Assembly: GCA_028290765.1 (NCBI GenBank)
Contig: JAQGJF010000634.1
Coordinates: 1 to 11,692 of the forward strand
Direction of reading: 5' to 3'
DNA length: 11,692 bases
Source of the DNA: Tardiphaga sp.
Lineage (GTDB): Bacteria; Pseudomonadota; Alphaproteobacteria; Rhizobiales; Xanthobacteraceae
This document shows, piece by piece, positions 1 to 6,909 of this stretch. The position numbers and the translations under genes are program-made. How positions within the stretch are numbered: the first letter of the stretch is position 1; each line of letters begins with the position of its first letter. The notes below the pieces were generated by a model. That model searched no databases and was not told the origin of the DNA. It saw only the letters and a list, made by a program, of their open reading frames with translations.

Positions 1-1079
1 TGCTGGAGACCGGACGCGGCGCGTGGTGGCTGGTGGTCGGCGCCGCGGTGGGCGCGGCGCTGCTGTCCAAATACACCGCGCTGTTTTTCGGCCCGGCGAT
101 CCTGATCTGGCTGATCGCGGTCCCAAAACTGCGGCGCTGGCTGATCTCGCCAGGGCCGATCCTCGGCGCTTTGGTCTCGCTGGCGATGTTCTGGCCCGTC
201 ATTCGATGGAATGCCGATCACCAGTGGGTGTCATTTCTCAAGCAGTTCGGGCGCGCCAGGATCGAGAATTTCAATCCGGCCTTCATCGGTGAACTGATTC
301 CGACCCAGATCGCCTTCGCGACGCCGCTGGTGTTCATCCTGGGCGCGATGGGGCTCTATGCGCTGTCGCGGCGCGATGGCGGCGCCTCCGCCTCGCGGGG
401 CCTGATCAATTCGGTGTTCTGGACCATTACGCTGTATTTCGTCTGGCACTCCCTGCACAGCCGGGTCGAGGCCAACTGGTTCGCGCCGGTCTATCCGGCC
501 TTCGCGATCGCCGCGGCGGTCGCCGCCAATAATGCGCGCTGGGGCCCGCGCTCGCAGCGCATGGTCGATTTTGGCCTGCGCTGGGCCGGGCCCACCGGCA
601 TCGTGATGTTCGCGCTGCTGGTGCTGCAGGCCAATACCGGCGTGCTGTCGGGCTATCGACGCGACGCCACGGTGCGCAGCATCGGCGTCGGCTGGCGCGA
701 GCTGGCCGGCGAGATCGAGGCGGTTCGCAGCCGTGTCGGCGCGGCTTGCGTGCTGGCGCCGGATTACGGCACCACCGGGTGGCTGGCATTCTACCTGCCG
801 AAGGGCAGCTGCGTGGCCCAGCGCACCCAGCGCATCCGCTGGGTCAACATGCCGGAACCCGATCCGGCTTTGCTTTCGGGCAGACTGTTGTTCATCGATG
901 AGGCCCGGGCCGGCGGCCAGCCGCAGCTCACCGAGAATTTTGCGCGGGTCGAAAAGGTCGCCGAGCTCACCCGCAAGCGCGGATCGCTCATCGTCGAAAC
1001 CTACCAGCTCGACCTGCTCGAAGGCGCCAAGAACGACGTGTTCGACCGCTCGATTCCGCCGGAGCTGGAAAATCGCTGA
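1..1079 (+). CDS. GT39-family membrane glycosyltransferase, C-terminal part (5' end outside window)
   Basis: The reading frame is open from base 3 to a TGA at 1077-1079 (358 codons), so the gene starts upstream of the window. The GTG at 33 lies inside a helix and is not a real start. The visible part holds about six or seven hydrophobic segments (for example the stretches around bases 24-95, 95-135, 155-200, 290-365, 415-460, 480-530 and 590-635), followed by a hydrophilic C-terminal domain of about 140 residues. The pattern 'LLSKYTALFFGPA' and the later 'SRVEANWFAPVYPAFA' are typical of the ArnT/PMT-like GT39 superfamily, which transfers sugars from polyprenyl-phosphate donors on the periplasmic face of the inner membrane. 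The family's acidic catalytic loop near the N-terminus is not in the window, so activity and substrate cannot be judged. The gene converges on the outer-membrane protein gene with only 29 nt between the stops. Family confidence is high, substrate unknown. Confidence 0.85.
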   Translation, partial: LETGRGAWWLVVGAAVGAALLSKYTALFFGPAILIWLIAVPKLRRWLISPGPILGALVSLAMFWPVIRWNADHQWVSFLKQFGRARIENFNPAFIGELIPTQIAFATPLVFILGAMGLYALSRRDGGASASRGLINSVFWTITLYFVWHSLHSRVEANWFAPVYPAFAIAAAVAANNARWGPRSQRMVDFGLRWAGPTGIVMFALLVLQANTGVLSGYRRDATVRSIGVGWRELAGEIEAVRSRVGAACVLAPDYGTTGWLAFYLPKGSCVAQRTQRIRWVNMPEPDPALLSGRLLFIDEARAGGQPQLTENFARVEKVAELTRKRGSLIVETYQLDLLEGAKNDVFDRSIPPELENR

Positions 1080-1084
1080 TCGTT

Positions 1085-1106
1085 CGCGGCGAGCGACATC
1101 GTCGCG
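1085..1106 (+). terminator. Possible terminator hairpin between convergent genes
   Basis: Bases 1085-1092 (CGCGGCGA) pair with 1099-1106 (TCGTCGCG) around a 6-nt loop, with one G-U pair when read on the + strand. On the - strand that pair becomes a mismatch, so the hairpin favours the glycosyltransferase transcript. It lies 5 nt after that gene's stop. No T-tract follows, so it may only be a stem that blocks exonucleases. Confidence 0.35.
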
Positions 1107-1108
1107 GA

Positions 1109-2491
1109 CTACGGCGCGAAGCGGTAATTGACGCCGATTTTGGCGATTTGCATGGTCTGCTCGATCGTGCTGCTGAGGTAGTAGGGCCCGGCCATCGGCG
1201 GCACGTTGATGTTGCCTTCGAGAACAGCTTTGTCGCTGCCGAGGTCGACATAGTTGTATTCGAGCTTGGCCGACCAGTTCGGTGCGAAGGCATATTCGAC
1301 ACCGGCGCCGACCACGAAGCCGGTGTGAATGCGCGATCCCGCAAGATCGGCCGAGAGCGGATCCATCGCCAGCGAGAGCGAATGCTGGTCGTGCGCGGCC
1401 GCGATGCCGCCCTTGACATAGGTGAGCCAGCGATCGTTGGTCACCATGCCGATCCGCGCGGTCGCCGTCGCCAGCCAGTCGGTGCGGGTTTTCAGGTCGA
1501 CGGCAATCAAGTCCTGCATGAAGCGGCGGGTACCGCCGATATTGCCGCCGGCGATTTCCGCCTCGACGCCGAACACCATTACGCCAAGCTGCACGTCGGC
1601 ACCGATCTGGCCGCCGCCGAAGCCGCCGGTCGTGGAAAATTTCCCTGACGGATCGTAGTCGCGCCAGGCGATGCTGTTGGAGCCCGCGCCGGCCTGCGCG
1701 CCGACATATAGCCCGGTCCAGTTGAAGCCGGTTGGGGCATAGTACAACGGCGCGATCGGCTTTGCCGCGTCCGGCGCACCGAACTGATAGTTCACGCCGA
1801 GCTTGAGCAGATGCAGGGTCTGCCTGGTCGAGGCGTCCGTCGCCACCAGGGCGCCGGTGGTGTTGGTGCCGTTCAGGTCGAAACCATGGTCAGGAAAATT
1901 GATGAAGTTGTATTCGCCGCGCACCGACCAGTTGCCGGCCAGCGCATATTCCATGCCGGCACCGATAACCCATCCCGGGCGGATCTCGTGGCCGGTCAGC
2001 GCGATCTTGCCTCCCGGAGGAATGAGCAATGTTACATCATAAGTGTGGTCCTCATTGGCCCAGGCGGCGCCGCCCTTGGCGTAGGCGAGCCAGCGGCCAT
2101 TGGCGAAGCCGACCCGGCCGGTGACGGTCGACAGCCAGTTGATGCTGGAGCCTTGCGAAAACACCACCTGGTTCAGCGCGTTGATGGTCCGTCCGCCTTT
2201 GATGCCGCTGAAACTGACATCGCCTTCGATACCGAGCAGCAGATTGCCGATCTGCTGGTTGTAGCCGAACTGCACGCCGCCCAATGCACCGTCGCCTTGG
2301 ATATTCATGGTCTGCCACTCGGTGCCGCCGAGGCCATAGCCGGCATGCAGGCCGGCATAGAAGCCGGTCCAGTTGTAGGCCACGTCGGCGGGAGCAGGAG
2401 CATTTGCGTAACCGCGGGCGGGCTGGCCCGCCGCAACGGCCGAACCGGCTAGACCAAGGACGCCGACCGCGCCGAGCAAAAGCTTCTTCAT
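1109..2491 (-). CDS. Outer-membrane beta-barrel protein with two tandem Omp25/31-like barrels
   Basis: This 460-residue protein has a signal peptide (MKKLLLGAVGVLGLAGSAVAA, cleavage near residue 21). It then has two consecutive copies of the eight-strand Omp25/31-like porin domain. Copy 1 spans about residues 39-237, opening with YNWTGFYAG and closing with GVNYQF. Copy 2 spans about 255-459, opening with FNWTGLYVG and closing with GVNYRF. A roughly 18-residue Pro/Ala-rich linker joins them. Single-barrel family members are usually 200-290 residues, so the length fits a duplication or fusion. Matching internal landmarks such as 'RWLAYAKGG'/'RWLTYVKGG' and 'GAGMEYALAGNWS'/'GAGVEYAFAPNWS' support this. 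I chose the ATG at 2491 over the in-frame GTG at 2494 because GGAG sits 9 nt upstream of the ATG and only 6 nt from the GTG. It is divergent from an AraC-type gene. It probably sits in the outer membrane; transport or adhesion roles are unknown. Confidence 0.88.
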   Translation of the reverse strand: MKKLLLGAVGVLGLAGSAVAAGQPARGYANAPAPADVAYNWTGFYAGLHAGYGLGGTEWQTMNIQGDGALGGVQFGYNQQIGNLLLGIEGDVSFSGIKGGRTINALNQVVFSQGSSINWLSTVTGRVGFANGRWLAYAKGGAAWANEDHTYDVTLLIPPGGKIALTGHEIRPGWVIGAGMEYALAGNWSVRGEYNFINFPDHGFDLNGTNTTGALVATDASTRQTLHLLKLGVNYQFGAPDAAKPIAPLYYAPTGFNWTGLYVGAQAGAGSNSIAWRDYDPSGKFSTTGGFGGGQIGADVQLGVMVFGVEAEIAGGNIGGTRRFMQDLIAVDLKTRTDWLATATARIGMVTNDRWLTYVKGGIAAAHDQHSLSLAMDPLSADLAGSRIHTGFVVGAGVEYAFAPNWSAKLEYNYVDLGSDKAVLEGNINVPPMAGPYYLSSTIEQTMQIAKIGVNYRFAP

Positions 2492-2523
2492 CACTTAATT
2501 CTCCGGAATACGCCTTTCGGTTG

Positions 2524-2574
2524 GACCGTCAGACGATTGAGAGGCGCTTTCCGCAGCCCCGCCGTCTGATGGTC
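2524..2574. repeat. 12-bp inverted repeat upstream of the two-barrel OMP gene
   Basis: GACCGTCAGACG (2524-2535) is the inverted complement of CGTCTGATGGTC (2563-2574) at 11 of 12 positions, with 27 nt between the arms. It lies 33-83 nt upstream of the OMP start codon. It could therefore be a hairpin in a 5' leader or a pair of opposed binding half-sites. Which one cannot be told from sequence alone. Confidence 0.5.
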
Positions 2575-2592
2575 TGTTTCGCCCGCGCTGTC

Positions 2593-2629
2593 GTGTTCGA
2601 TCGCGCACCGCCTGTGTCGGATCGCGCAC
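2593..2629 (+). promoter_or_regulatory. Candidate AraC-type operator: 21-bp-period direct repeat
   Basis: GTGTTCGATCGCGCAC (2593-2608) and GTGTCGGATCGCGCAC (2614-2629) match at 14 of 16 positions, with start-to-start spacing of exactly 21 bp (two helical turns). AraC-family proteins have two HTH motifs per monomer and commonly bind direct repeats at this spacing. The repeat lies midway in the divergent intergenic region, about 100-140 bp from the OMP start and 90-145 bp from the regulator start. It could therefore control both. TTGGAT follows at 2635-2640, a word also present in the second OMP/AraC intergenic region. Binding by the neighbouring regulator is inferred. Confidence 0.5.
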
Positions 2630-2718
2630 TTCAGTTGGATTAGGGTGCGTCGTGACCGATTTATCACGCGTGGACGTGAACCCATCGGCTGGTTCGACAC
2701 GACAACCTTGTCCGGGTC

Positions 2719-3195
2719 ATGGGTTTATGGGGGACAATGCGGAACGCTGACTTCGACAAGAACGATCCCGACGATCTCATTCAACACCAATCGGAAAACG
2801 AACGGAGCGACGTGCAGCGACGCGCCGCGGCGCCGGCCGAGCGGCGACGACGCGCAGTCCGAATCGCAAGTATCATCACCGGGATCGACAGCGGATTTTC
2901 CGAACAGCAGTTCTCGACAAATGTGCTGGCCGCCAGGCTCGGCGTGTCGGTGCGCTATGTTCAGGATCTGATGAAGGAGAGTGGTGTTGGCGTCACCGCA
3001 CGTGTCCTGGAACTGCGCCTACAGAAGGCGCACGCCATCCTGACGAACGATCGCGATTGCATGCTCAGGATCGGCGACGTGGCCTGGTCCTGCGGCTTCA
3101 ATGAGGTGTCGCATTTCCACCGCTGCTTTCGCCGTCGTTTCGGTGCCGCGCCGGGGCAGTTTCGGGCTGGGGCGTTGGAGCAGGCATTGAAATAA
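2719..3195 (+). CDS. Short AraC-family HTH protein lacking a sensor domain
   Basis: This 158-residue protein (152 if it starts at the ATG at 2737, which has GGGGGA just upstream) consists almost only of the AraC-type DNA-binding domain. In 2737 numbering, the first HTH is about residues 58-80 (FSTNVLAARLGVSVRYVQDLM) and the second about 111-133. The family signature 'CGFNEVSHFHRCFRRRFGAAPGQFR' covers 119-143. The first 40 residues are charged (QRRAAAPAERRRR) and resemble no ligand domain. Family members are usually 250-330 residues, so the N-terminal effector/dimerisation half is absent. No upstream frame in this window supplies it. The DNA-binding part is about half identical by eye to the C-terminus of the full-length AraC gene at 10562-11533. 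It is divergent from the two-barrel OMP gene and probably regulates it, itself, or both. It may be a constitutive or competing binder. The choice of start is uncertain. Confidence 0.82.
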   Translation: MGLWGTMRNADFDKNDPDDLIQHQSENERSDVQRRAAAPAERRRRAVRIASIITGIDSGFSEQQFSTNVLAARLGVSVRYVQDLMKESGVGVTARVLELRLQKAHAILTNDRDCMLRIGDVAWSCGFNEVSHFHRCFRRRFGAAPGQFRAGALEQALK

Positions 3196-3200
3196 ACCTG

Positions 3201-3233
3201 CACAGGAAGCCTCGGGATGGGGGGCTTCCTGTG
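3201..3233. terminator. Bidirectional terminator-like hairpin between convergent genes
   Basis: CACAGGAAGCC (3201-3211) is perfectly complementary to GGCTTCCTGTG (3223-3233). One further G-C and one G-T pair extend the stem inward to 13 bp with a 7-nt loop. It starts 6 nt after the AraC-type stop and ends 32 nt before the DUF3455 stop on the other strand, so it can serve both transcripts. No clear T-run follows on either side. Confidence 0.65.
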
Positions 3234-3264
3234 GTGCCAAGCCAAACCGATAGGGCCGTGCCTC

Positions 3265-3777
3265 TCAGCTGCCGGTGCTGAGAAAAACATAGTCGGCGGA
3301 ATACGGCACGCTCTGATAGGCGCCCGCGCCGTCGCAGGGACCTTGCGCCACGCCGCCTCTGGTGTTGATGCGCTGCACCGTCGTCACCCCGTATAACATG
3401 CCATTGCCGCGCTGGGTCGTGACTTCCAGCCTCAGCCAGGGAATGTCATTCGGCGTTGCGCCCGGCGCTCTCGCCGCCACTTTGGCGGCCACGGCGCTGC
3501 CATCGACGTGCTCCCAACTGGGCCCGGCGTAATGACGCCCGACGGTTTCGCCGTTGAGCAGGAGCGTGGCGATCGGTTCACGCGCCTGCCAGGTCAGCTT
3601 GCCGTCGGAGCCGGCCTTGCACTCATAGATCTGAGCGCCTTCCGCGTGGAACGTAGCGACTGTCTTTTCGCCGGGCGCTGCGATCGCCGCCGGCAGCGGC
3701 GTCGAGACCTGGGCCCCAGCAGGGAGGGGCAGAACGAGGAAACCGGCGAACAATAGAATTTTCAGAAAAACATGCAT
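3265..3777 (-). CDS. Secreted DUF3455-family protein
   Basis: This 170-residue protein has a clear signal peptide (hydrophobic stretch about residues 5-19, 'LPAGAQ', cleavage near 22), so it is exported to the periplasm or beyond. The mature part carries landmarks I associate with DUF3455: 'GAQIYECK' (47-54), 'HYAGPSWEHVDGS' (82-94), 'IPWLRLEV' (112-119), a 'VQRINTRGG' segment (134-142) and the closing 'VPYSADYVF' (157-165). Two cysteines (53 and 148) could form a disulfide. The biochemical function of the family is not known to me. The ATG at 3777 gives the complete signal peptide; the ribosome site is weak (GAAAG about 8-12 nt upstream). A small overlapping frame (3762-3932) may precede it in the same transcript. 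It converges on the short AraC gene across a strong hairpin. Confidence 0.85.
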   Translation of the reverse strand: MHVFLKILLFAGFLVLPLPAGAQVSTPLPAAIAAPGEKTVATFHAEGAQIYECKAGSDGKLTWQAREPIATLLLNGETVGRHYAGPSWEHVDGSAVAAKVAARAPGATPNDIPWLRLEVTTQRGNGMLYGVTTVQRINTRGGVAQGPCDGAGAYQSVPYSADYVFLSTGS

Positions 3778-3932
3778 GAAGGTTCTTTCGTCGAAATTGT
3801 TTCATTGGAAGTAGAGCTAGCGCGATGATGCGAACGATCGAGATCGCTGCGTCCGGTGTGAGTACGGTCCAAGATGGCCAATAGCATGACACCGATCGCG
3901 GCTGCCTTTAAAAAATCTTTTAGGAAATCCAT
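3762..3932 (-). CDS. Possible 56-residue single-span membrane microprotein
   Basis: An ATG at 3932 opens a 56-codon frame ending in TGA at 3762-3764, overlapping the DUF3455 start by 16 nt in another frame. It begins MDFLKDFLKAAAIGVMLLAIL, an amphipathic start plus a hydrophobic stretch (about residues 10-21) that could span the membrane. A polar tail rich in Ser, Thr, His and Arg follows. The overlap geometry would allow translational coupling to the DUF3455 gene. Against it: GC at third positions is only about half, far below the neighbours, and it uses rare TTA and CTA codons. The upstream GAG is a weak ribosome site. It may simply be leader sequence. I recognise no family. Confidence 0.25.
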   Translation of the reverse strand: MDFLKDFLKAAAIGVMLLAILDRTHTGRSDLDRSHHRASSTSNETISTKEPSCMFF

Positions 3933-3947
3933 GGAGCCACTCGCTTT

Positions 3948-3961
3948 GTTACAATCGTAAC
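3948..3961. promoter_or_regulatory. Short inverted repeat GTTAC-N4-GTAAC
   Basis: GTTACAATCGTAAC is a perfect 5-bp inverted repeat with a 4-nt centre. It sits 16 nt upstream of the possible microprotein start and about 170 nt upstream of the DUF3455 start. The size and position suit a dimeric repressor or activator, but the arms are short and chance occurrence is possible. Confidence 0.3.
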
Positions 3962-4004
3962 ATGGCCTGCAGGTCCGTTGATGATCCCGCCTCCGGCCGA
4001 ATTC

Positions 4005-4121
4005 CGCGCGACCCTAGTCGCGCGTGGGAGGCTTGACGTCCTCCCATCGGACGAGGCGTCGCGCGGAGCCGCAAGATGGTCGCGTGAGGTTCATCGGCGA
4101 ACCTGCCAAGGGCGAGACGCC
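4005..4121. repeat. Cluster of five adjacent perfect hairpins
   Basis: H1 is CGCGCGAC (4005-4012) with GTCGCGCG (4017-4024), 4-nt loop. H2 follows with no gap: TGGGAGG (4025-4031) with CCTCCCA (4040-4046), 8-nt loop. H3 is GACG (4050-4053) with CGTC (4057-4060). H4 is AGGTTC (4087-4092) with GAACCT (4099-4104), 6-nt loop. H5 is GGCG (4111-4114) with CGCC (4118-4121). The 4-bp stems are cheap in GC-rich DNA, but H1, H2 and H4 close together are not. It could be a small structured RNA, a tandem terminator or a palindromic repeat element. Confidence 0.45.
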
Positions 4122-4287
4122 GCCAGCGATCCCGCGAAAATACGTTAACCGCGTTTGAGCAACTCCGAACCGCCCGCACCGTCGAAGCCGGCGTCGCAAT
4201 GGAATCTCAATTGTCCCGCGCTATCGGAGGATTTGGCCTTTGTAAGGTGGCCCGACATGGCCGTCTCTTGGTTAAGGATTTGCAACG

Positions 4288-6885
4288 ATGGCATCGCGCG
4301 ATTGGACGCCCGAAACGAAGCGCGCATTCGGTATCGCGGCCGCGATCATGGTGGCTGGGTTGACCGTTACGCTCACGGCACGCACGGTGTCGGAACGGAT
4401 AATCGCCGCCGACATGCAGCGCCGTTTCAGCGCTGATGCGGCCGATATCTCGACCGCGGTCGGTGAGCGCCTGCGCACCCACGCCGAAGTGCTGGTCAGC
4501 ATGCAGGGGCTTTACGCGTCGATCGGCCGGGTCGACCGCGCCCAGTTCCGCCGCTACATGGATGTGCTCGATCTCGCCCGCCGCTATCCCGGCTTCCAGG
4601 CGTTGCAGGCGCTGCGCCACGTCGCCCCCGACGGCCTCGATGATTTCATCGCCGAAGTGCGCGGCGATACCAGCGTGGAGGCGGCCGGCCAGCCGGAGTT
4701 CGCGGTGCGGCCGTCCGGCAAACGCGCCGTCTACAACATTGTCGAATTCGTCGAACCGATGCGTGGCAACGAGGATGCCCTCGGTTTCGATGCCGGCGCC
4801 AATCCCGCTCAACTCGATTCGCTGCGCCGCTCCGCCGAAACCGGCCGGATCGTCGCGACCCCGCCGGTCAAGCTGGTGCAGGATACGTCAGGCGGCCTCG
4901 GCTTCATCCTGCGCGCGCCGATCTATCGCACCGGTGAGCCGGCGCAGACCACCTCGCAGCGCGTCGCGGCGCTACGCGGTTTCGTGGCCTCGGTCTACCG
5001 GATGAACGACCTGATGCGCGGCGTGCTCGATCCGCGCACGCTGCAGCAGATGCAGGTGCAGATCGTCGACCGCGGCTATGCCAAGCCGACGGCGGACGGT
5101 GTCATGAGCAACGAGCCGGAAGATCCGTCGGGCGCCGCGACCCTGATGTACAATAGCCTCGAATCCAATCTCAGCCTCGTATCGCAGATCACGCAGCCGT
5201 CCGGCATTTCAGCGGATCGCTCGCTGGTCGTGGGCGAACGGGTCTGGCGCACCGTGTTCAATGCCCGGCCGGGTTCGGTCTATGAAGTCGATCGTCTGGT
5301 GCCGAACCTGGTATTGGCGAGCGGGACGGTGATCAGCCTGCTGCTGACGCTGCTCGTGGTCATCGCCATGCGCTCGCGCCGGCTATCCGGCAATCTCAGC
5401 GCACTCGATGCCGAGCAGCGCGCGCTGGTCGACAATCCGCTGGCCGGCATCCTGTTCACCGACGGTCGCCGCATTGTGCGCGGCAACCGGCGGATCGCCG
5501 AACTGTGCGGCAAACCCTCCGACGAGTTGCCGGGCAGCAGCGTCGACGCCCTGCTGGCGACGGCGGCCGACGGCGAGCTGTTCGGCGCGGCGCTGACCCG
5601 GATCCGTGACAGCGCGATGGCGACCGAGGCAGAATTGCACCTGCGCCGCAACGACGGCTCGACGCTGCTGATCGCAGCCTATGGCAAGCCGCTCGCGGCC
5701 GGCGGGCGCGGCGAAATCCTCTGGGTGATGCAGGACAAGACCGACGCCATGCAGATGGAGGCCGAGCGCCGCGACCATGCGCGCGAGTTGCAGGCGTCCA
5801 ATTCGCGGTTGACCTCGTCGCTCGCGGCGGCAGAGATCCGCGCCAAGGAAATCGCACTGCTCACCGAACTCAGCGGCGTGCTGCAGTCCTGCCAGACGCG
5901 CGATGAGGTATTTTCGGCGGTGCAGACCTATGCCGGCTATCTGTTTCCTGATGAGGCCGGCGCGCTGTATCTGATGAACGGTGCGCGCGACGCGGTGGTG
6001 CGCGGCCCGCACTGGGGCGCGCTGAGCGGCGACGTGATCTCGTTCCATCCCGAGGATTGCTGGGCGCTGCGCCGCGGTGCGACATTCCCGGTGTCTCGGG
6101 CCAGTCAGGGCATCGTGTGCGGTCATGCGGCCTGCTGTGAGGCCGCGGGCGGCGCCTATGTGTGCCAGCCTCTGATCGCGCAAATCAACCTGCTGGGCCT
6201 GCTCTATCGCGAGGCGGGCTCCGGCGCGCCGTTCGCCGCCGGCACCGATCAACTGGCGACGATGCTTGCCGAGCAGGTCTCGCTGGCGATCGCCAACCTC
6301 GAGTTGCGAGACCAGCTCCGCAACCAGGCGATCCGCGACCAGCTCACCGGTCTCTATAATCGCCGCTTTCTCGAAGACGCCTTGGTGCGCGAGACCGGCC
6401 GCGCCGCCCGCAGCGGCGAACCGGTCGCGGCGGCGATTCTCGACGTCGATCATTTCAAGCGGATCAACGACACCCATGGCCATGAGGCCGGCGACGCGGT
6501 GCTGCGCGGTCTCGGCAAGATCCTGCGCGAGACCACCCGCAAGACCGATATCGTCGGCCGGTTCGGCGGCGAGGAATTTTTGCTGCTGCTGCCGGGCGCC
6601 AACCTCGAGGTCGCGCAGGCCCGCGCCGAAGAGGTGCTGGACGCGGTGCGTGCTATGCAGGTCATCATTCCCGGCGGCGCTACGCTCGACAACGTTACCG
6701 CGTCGATCGGGCTTGCCGTGATGCCGTTGCATGTCGGCAAGGGCGACGCCCTGGTCGCTGCCGCGGACGCCGCGCTCTACCAGGCCAAGGGGCAGGGCCG
6801 TAATCGCGTGATGGTCAGCGACCGCCGCACCGTTACCTCGCGGCTGGCCGAAGTCGGGTTCAGCTTGACCGGAACGGACGGCTAG
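4288..6885 (+). CDS. Membrane diguanylate cyclase, CHASE-PAS-GAF-GGDEF
   Basis: This 865-residue protein should make cyclic di-GMP from two GTP at the inner membrane. Order: TM1 (about 14-30); an extracytoplasmic CHASE sensor (about 60-280, with 'PGFQALQALRHV' and 'RPSGKRAVYNIVEFVEP'); TM2 (about 341-361); a PAS domain (about 375-485); a short coiled coil (about 487-525); a GAF domain (about 530-670); and GGDEF (about 680-843). The catalytic loop RFGGEEF is intact (GGEEF at 760-764). So are the metal-binding aspartate in 'LDVDHFK' (719-724) and the RxxD inhibitory site R751-D754, placed five residues before the GGEEF loop as in PleD. Active synthesis with product inhibition is therefore expected. 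The GAF has clustered cysteines (C591, C611, C616, C617, C626) plus H613. No EAL domain follows. AAGGA lies 9 nt before the ATG. The signal sensed is unknown. Confidence 0.93.
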   Translation: MASRDWTPETKRAFGIAAAIMVAGLTVTLTARTVSERIIAADMQRRFSADAADISTAVGERLRTHAEVLVSMQGLYASIGRVDRAQFRRYMDVLDLARRYPGFQALQALRHVAPDGLDDFIAEVRGDTSVEAAGQPEFAVRPSGKRAVYNIVEFVEPMRGNEDALGFDAGANPAQLDSLRRSAETGRIVATPPVKLVQDTSGGLGFILRAPIYRTGEPAQTTSQRVAALRGFVASVYRMNDLMRGVLDPRTLQQMQVQIVDRGYAKPTADGVMSNEPEDPSGAATLMYNSLESNLSLVSQITQPSGISADRSLVVGERVWRTVFNARPGSVYEVDRLVPNLVLASGTVISLLLTLLVVIAMRSRRLSGNLSALDAEQRALVDNPLAGILFTDGRRIVRGNRRIAELCGKPSDELPGSSVDALLATAADGELFGAALTRIRDSAMATEAELHLRRNDGSTLLIAAYGKPLAAGGRGEILWVMQDKTDAMQMEAERRDHARELQASNSRLTSSLAAAEIRAKEIALLTELSGVLQSCQTRDEVFSAVQTYAGYLFPDEAGALYLMNGARDAVVRGPHWGALSGDVISFHPEDCWALRRGATFPVSRASQGIVCGHAACCEAAGGAYVCQPLIAQINLLGLLYREAGSGAPFAAGTDQLATMLAEQVSLAIANLELRDQLRNQAIRDQLTGLYNRRFLEDALVRETGRAARSGEPVAAAILDVDHFKRINDTHGHEAGDAVLRGLGKILRETTRKTDIVGRFGGEEFLLLLPGANLEVAQARAEEVLDAVRAMQVIIPGGATLDNVTASIGLAVMPLHVGKGDALVAAADAALYQAKGQGRNRVMVSDRRTVTSRLAEVGFSLTGTDG

Positions 6886-6896
6886 CGTTCGTCGAG

Positions 6897-6909
6897 GGCC
6901 TGCTAGGCC
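6897..6909. terminator. Small hairpin at convergent gene ends
   Basis: GGCCT (6897-6901) pairs with AGGCC (6905-6909) around a 3-nt loop, between the GGDEF stop (6885) and the aldehyde dehydrogenase stop, which it overlaps. The gap between the two genes is only 17 nt. The stem is short and has no T-run, so this is a weak terminator candidate. Confidence 0.3.

Larger units (their letters stand above)
3933..4287. other. Non-coding intergenic region rich in hairpins
   Basis: No convincing gene was found in these 355 nt between the divergent DUF3455 unit and the diguanylate cyclase. The region holds an inverted repeat GTTAC-N4-GTAAC (3948-3961), a run of back-to-back hairpins (4005-4121), and the ribosome site of the downstream gene. 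Short frames on both strands here (for example 4014-4199 on -, 4155-4436 on +) lack recognisable domains and mostly run into the neighbouring gene. Promoters for both flanking units must lie here, but no consensus boxes stand out. Confidence 0.6.

Noticed and set aside
4014..4199. 61-codon - strand frame through the hairpin cluster
   Set aside because: No recognisable domain, and its sequence is dominated by the palindromes; I could not support it as a gene, though a decayed gene fragment is possible.
4155..4436. 93-codon + strand frame before and into the diguanylate cyclase gene
   Set aside because: More than half overlaps the cyclase in another frame, and it lacks a ribosome site or domain.
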